In this document: in pieces, positions 61,687 to 64,000 of the stretch
Layout: every line of letters starts with the position of its first letter
Numbering within the stretch: the first letter of the stretch is position 1
Assembly (NCBI GenBank): GCA_050015495.1
Contig: JBEKBH010000004.1
Coordinates: forward strand, 1-64,000
Direction of reading: 5' to 3'
Source: Palsa-1439 sp050015495
Lineage (GTDB): Bacteria > Verrucomicrobiota > Verrucomicrobiia > Palsa-1439
Length of the DNA stretch: 64,000 nt
Made by a program: the position numbers and the translations under genes
The notes under the pieces: generated by a model
Told to the model about the DNA's origin: nothing
Seen by the model: the letters and a program-made list of their open reading frames with translations, nothing else
Databases searched by the model: none

Positions 61687-62607
61687 ATGATTCTTCCTCC
61701 CATGCCGATTCCTGAGACAACTTCTGCGGATGCTTTGGAACGCTATCTTGGCGGGAAATGCCTGGTCGCCGGTCGGGGCAAGGCCTGGCGGGACATCAAA
61801 GCTTGGATCGTCTCTCTGCCGCCTGTCGCCGATACCTTGCCGCTTCCCTCCGTCAGCGAACCGTTCCTCGCGTGGACCCTGTCGGGCGAGGTCGAGTTTC
61901 AGGAGCGGGAAGGCAGACGGCCATGGGTCACTCATCGGATCACGAAAGGGTATTTCTTTCTCACTTCGGGAGGCGCTCCCTACGAGTGCCGCTGGAAAGC
62001 GGTGACCGGCCAGCTGTTTCAAGCCATGTCGGTGTTCATCGAGCTGCCGCTCCTGCAACGCGCCCTGAAAGAGGTTTTTGCCGCCGATGCGTCTCACGCT
62101 CGACTGCGGGATGTTTCCGCGTTCACCGACGTTGTGTTGAATTCGTTTATGGAACGATTGCGCGAGGAACTAATGCGCCGACACGCAAGCCCGCTTTTCC
62201 TGCAAGGCATCGCGCAGGCCATTGCCATCCATCTGGCTCGAAATTATGCCGAACTGGTCAAAGAGTCGGGTAGCGGCAGTCCGTCGCTTCCCGGCTACAA
62301 ACTTCGACAAATCACGGACTGGATGGCTGAACACGTTGCCGAACACTTCAACCTTGATCAACTGGCGGCCCAAGTTGAGTTGAGCAAGTTTCATTTTGAT
62401 CGCCTGTTCAAGAGCGCCATGGGCGTGTCGCCGTCGCGATACCACATCAATTTGCGGATGGATGCTGCGCGACGATTGCTGCGCGAAACGAAGAAGAGCG
62501 TCGTGACCGTTGCCCTTGACGTCGGTTACACAAATCCCAGCCATTTCGCGCGTCTCTTCCGCCGGGAAACCGGCCTTTCCCCGAGCGACTACCGCCGGCA
62601 GCGGTGA
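61687..62607 (+). CDS. AraC-family transcription regulator
   Basis: A protein of about 306 residues. The N-terminal part (about 1-190) looks like a cupin-type effector domain: EPFLAWTLSGEVEFQEREG, then THRITKGYFFLTSGGAPYEC and AMSVFIELPLLQRALKEVF. The C-terminal DNA-binding region has two helix-turn-helix units: FNLDQLAAQVELSKFHFDRL and VVTVALDVGYTNPSHFARLF, ending RRETGLSPSDYRRQR. Starts at 61687 (MILPP) and 61702 (MPIPE) are both possible and neither has a ribosome site. It probably controls the divergent hydrolase gene. Its last 60 bases are repeated on either side. Confidence 0.85.
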   Translation: MILPPMPIPETTSADALERYLGGKCLVAGRGKAWRDIKAWIVSLPPVADTLPLPSVSEPFLAWTLSGEVEFQEREGRRPWVTHRITKGYFFLTSGGAPYECRWKAVTGQLFQAMSVFIELPLLQRALKEVFAADASHARLRDVSAFTDVVLNSFMERLREELMRRHASPLFLQGIAQAIAIHLARNYAELVKESGSGSPSLPGYKLRQITDWMAEHVAEHFNLDQLAAQVELSKFHFDRLFKSAMGVSPSRYHINLRMDAARRLLRETKKSVVTVALDVGYTNPSHFARLFRRETGLSPSDYRRQR

Positions 62608-62664
62608 CGCCGTTTCTGCCGGTAGGCTTGCTCTTACCGGCTCGTGCTGGCACACTCCACGACG

Positions 62665-63297
62665 ATGCCCTCCGAAAAGGAATTGGAGAAACGTGCCGAT
62701 CATGTTGACCGGCTGATCTACGAGATACGCGGTCAGAAAGTCATGCTCGATGCCGATTTGGCCGGAATCTATGGCGTACCAACTCGCACCCTGAACCAAG
62801 CGGTTAAGCGCAATCGCAAGAAATTTCCGCCCGACTTCGTGTTCCGACTAACCGCCGAGGAACTTGAGGATATCCGGTCACAAACTGTGACCACATCGGA
62901 CCGATCACAAATTGTGATCGGTTCACAAAAACACCGCGACCCACGTTATTTGCCCCACGCTTTCACCGAGCACGGCGCGATCATGGCAGCCACGGTGCTC
63001 AACAGTCCCCAAGCGGTGCTCATGAGCGTGTTTGTTGTGCGCGCGTTCGTGCGAATGCGCGCGGCTCTGTCCGTTACGCGCGAACTTGCCCGCAAGCTCG
63101 CGGCGCTGGAGAAGGAACTCAAAGGGCGACTCGACGTGCATGAAGCCGCCATCGTCACCGTTCTCCAACGTGTCATGGACATCATCGATCCTCCCGCACT
63201 GCCTGAACCGCCCAAGAAGGACATCGGCTTTCGCGTAAAAGAATCGCCGCGCCGGTATGTCGCCCACCGCATAAAGAATTCCCGTTCACCGAGTTGA
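62665..63297 (+). CDS. ORF6N (KilA-N-related) DNA-binding protein
   Basis: A 210-residue protein with an N-terminal ORF6N domain: LIYEIRGQKVMLDADLAGIY, then VPTRTLNQAVKRNRKKFPPD and RYLPHAFTEHGAIMAATVLN. A coiled coil (RELARKLAALEKELKGRLDV) and the short tail KKDIGFRVKE follow, which is the usual family ending, plus about 20 residues that are not (SPRRYVAHRIKNSRSPS). The insert SQTVTTSDRSQIVIGSQKH is typically variable. These proteins occur in phages and as mobile cargo in bacteria. It lies between two AraC-tail copies and its stop falls at the first bases of the second, so it looks inserted. Confidence 0.88.
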   Translation: MPSEKELEKRADHVDRLIYEIRGQKVMLDADLAGIYGVPTRTLNQAVKRNRKKFPPDFVFRLTAEELEDIRSQTVTTSDRSQIVIGSQKHRDPRYLPHAFTEHGAIMAATVLNSPQAVLMSVFVVRAFVRMRAALSVTRELARKLAALEKELKGRLDVHEAAIVTVLQRVMDIIDPPALPEPPKKDIGFRVKESPRRYVAHRIKNSRSPS

Positions 63298-63385
63298 CAT
63301 CGGCTACACGAACCCCAGCCATTTCGCCCGGCTCTTCCGCCGCGAAACCGGCCTTTCCCCCAGCTACTACCGCCGCCAGCGGTGA
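63293..63385 (+). pseudogene. AraC regulator 3-prime remnant, copy 3
   Basis: Reading from 63293, 30 codons plus TGA encode VDIGYTNPSHFARLFRRETG then LSPSYYRRQR, the last helix-turn-helix of an AraC protein, with no start or upstream half. Against the intact gene (62516-62612) the DNA has about ten differences in 97 bases, mostly silent, so it comes from a related rather than identical gene or has been under selection before being cut off. It begins where the ORF6N gene ends. Confidence 0.75.
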
Positions 63386-63419
63386 CGCCGCCACCTCTCT
63401 GCGGAGCTCCGAGCTAAAG

Positions 63420-63998
63420 CTACACGGCTGTGCTTCGAACCCCCTTCAGAAGATCCTCGTAGTCTCCAATCCCACTGATCACGCCCCACATTTCTACTCC
63501 TTTGAATAGCTCGCGGTAGCGGTTCAGTATTGTGCGAGCGTTATTTAGCAGTTCAGCGACCTCTTGTTGAGTCAATGGGTCAGTATCCGGCAAAGGTACT
63601 TTGCCCGGAACGCTGCGCGGATCCCTGTGGGCGACAACCCGGCCTCGGCTCTTGTCGAGTTTGGCAACGAGCGGGTTGTTCGCACTGGCAAATTCGATGT
63701 CCTTCGCGAGTTGGTCAGCGTCCGGTTGCCCCACGCTGCGTGTTGCGGTCTCAACGTAAGGTTCATCTTTAAAACGTTCTTGGAACTTCGTTTTATCGAA
63801 AAAGTCGGGGTTGTCTTTGATTGTTAGCAAAATTCGGCGAAGGCTCAGCGCAGCCGGATGTTGGTCGTAGAGTCGGCAGAGTCTGATTAGAATGGCGTCG
63901 TCGTGCGCTCGAAAAGTAAGATTCCAAAAAGTCTTGGCGGTGTTGAACTCGTCCGCGTGTTTCGTCAGATAATGGTAAAGCGAGACTCGCTGTCGGAA
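63420..63998 (-). CDS. HEPN-domain protein, AbiU2-like (5-prime end outside the window)
   Basis: The frame is open from the right edge to a stop at 63420, giving 192 residues without the start. The region FNTAKTFWNLTFRAHDDAIL followed by IRLCRLYDQHPAALSLRRIL resembles HEPN domains of AbiU2-type proteins, and later LDKSRGRVVAHRDPRS carries a basic AHRD segment of the kind found in such proteins. The C-terminal part (TQQEVAELLNNARTILNRYR) is helical. AbiU proteins are linked to abortive phage infection, and HEPN domains are often RNases, but activity cannot be judged here. It follows the ORF6N gene tail to tail, in a region with signs of recombination. Confidence 0.65.
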   Translation of the reverse strand, partial: FRQRVSLYHYLTKHADEFNTAKTFWNLTFRAHDDAILIRLCRLYDQHPAALSLRRILLTIKDNPDFFDKTKFQERFKDEPYVETATRSVGQPDADQLAKDIEFASANNPLVAKLDKSRGRVVAHRDPRSVPGKVPLPDTDPLTQQEVAELLNNARTILNRYRELFKGVEMWGVISGIGDYEDLLKGVRSTAV

Positions 63999-64000
63999 GA

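Noticed and set aside
1..64000. tRNA, rRNA, CRISPR arrays and transposase genes
   Set aside because: I looked for cloverleaf-type ends, rRNA-like blocks, regularly spaced repeats and DDE or serine/tyrosine recombinase motifs and found none I could support.

Overview
The window looks like chromosome from a GC-rich Gram-negative bacterium, most likely of the Verrucomicrobiota or a related PVC-group lineage. The evidence is a complete diderm toolkit (TonB receptor, type II secretion, RND efflux with a TolC partner), a TonB receptor / YfiR / histidine kinase / hybrid kinase gene set, and intergenic hairpin and TTGGGTTCGTT-type repeats of a kind I associate with PVC genomes. The lineage call is an inference. 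I saw no rRNA, tRNA or CRISPR array.

Layout. 1-7205 (+): the tail of an unknown gene, then a TonB-dependent receptor, a YfiR-like periplasmic protein, a CHASE8/HAMP/PAS histidine kinase and a receiver-kinase-receiver hybrid. 7289-10319 (-): a PIG-L deacetylase and a cardiolipin synthase, followed by a 700-base repeat-rich gap. 11021-26320 (-): one long operon for type II secretion. In transcription order it encodes a small exported Gly-rich protein, GspE, F, G, H, I, J and K, then GspL-, GspM- and GspC-like proteins, a secretin split into two separately exported proteins, and finally a histidine kinase with an NtrC-type sigma-54 activator. Many of these genes are coupled by ATGA overlaps.

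26987-39781 (+): the most unusual block. It holds a circularly permuted ATP-grasp protein, an alpha-E protein, a large transglutaminase/DUF2126 protein, a second ATP-grasp fused to alpha-E, a second transglutaminase and a 1159-residue protein I do not recognise. The named families are known to co-occur and are suspected to be a peptide or amide ligation system whose product is unknown; the 1159-residue protein is the least explained part. It meets, tail to tail, a minus-strand pair of another ATP-grasp ligase and an FAD monooxygenase-like protein.

42528-51780: a secreted beta-helix protein, a Gly/Tyr-rich exported protein, small hypotheticals, a stand-alone ClpP-like protease, and a regulatory set of receiver protein, sigma-54 activator and histidine kinase. 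Two diverged copies of a 185-base minus-strand element lie upstream of two of these genes, and their differences look like those of a protein-coding sequence. 51949-60400 (+): an OmpR/CusS-type two-component system translationally linked to an RND efflux operon that carries an RraA-like gene between adaptor and pump.

60525-64000: an exported alpha/beta hydrolase divergent from an AraC regulator, then an ORF6N-domain gene and a HEPN (AbiU2-like) gene cut by the window edge. The 3-prime end of the AraC gene occurs three times here and brackets both the AraC gene and the ORF6N gene, which suggests past insertion or recombination.
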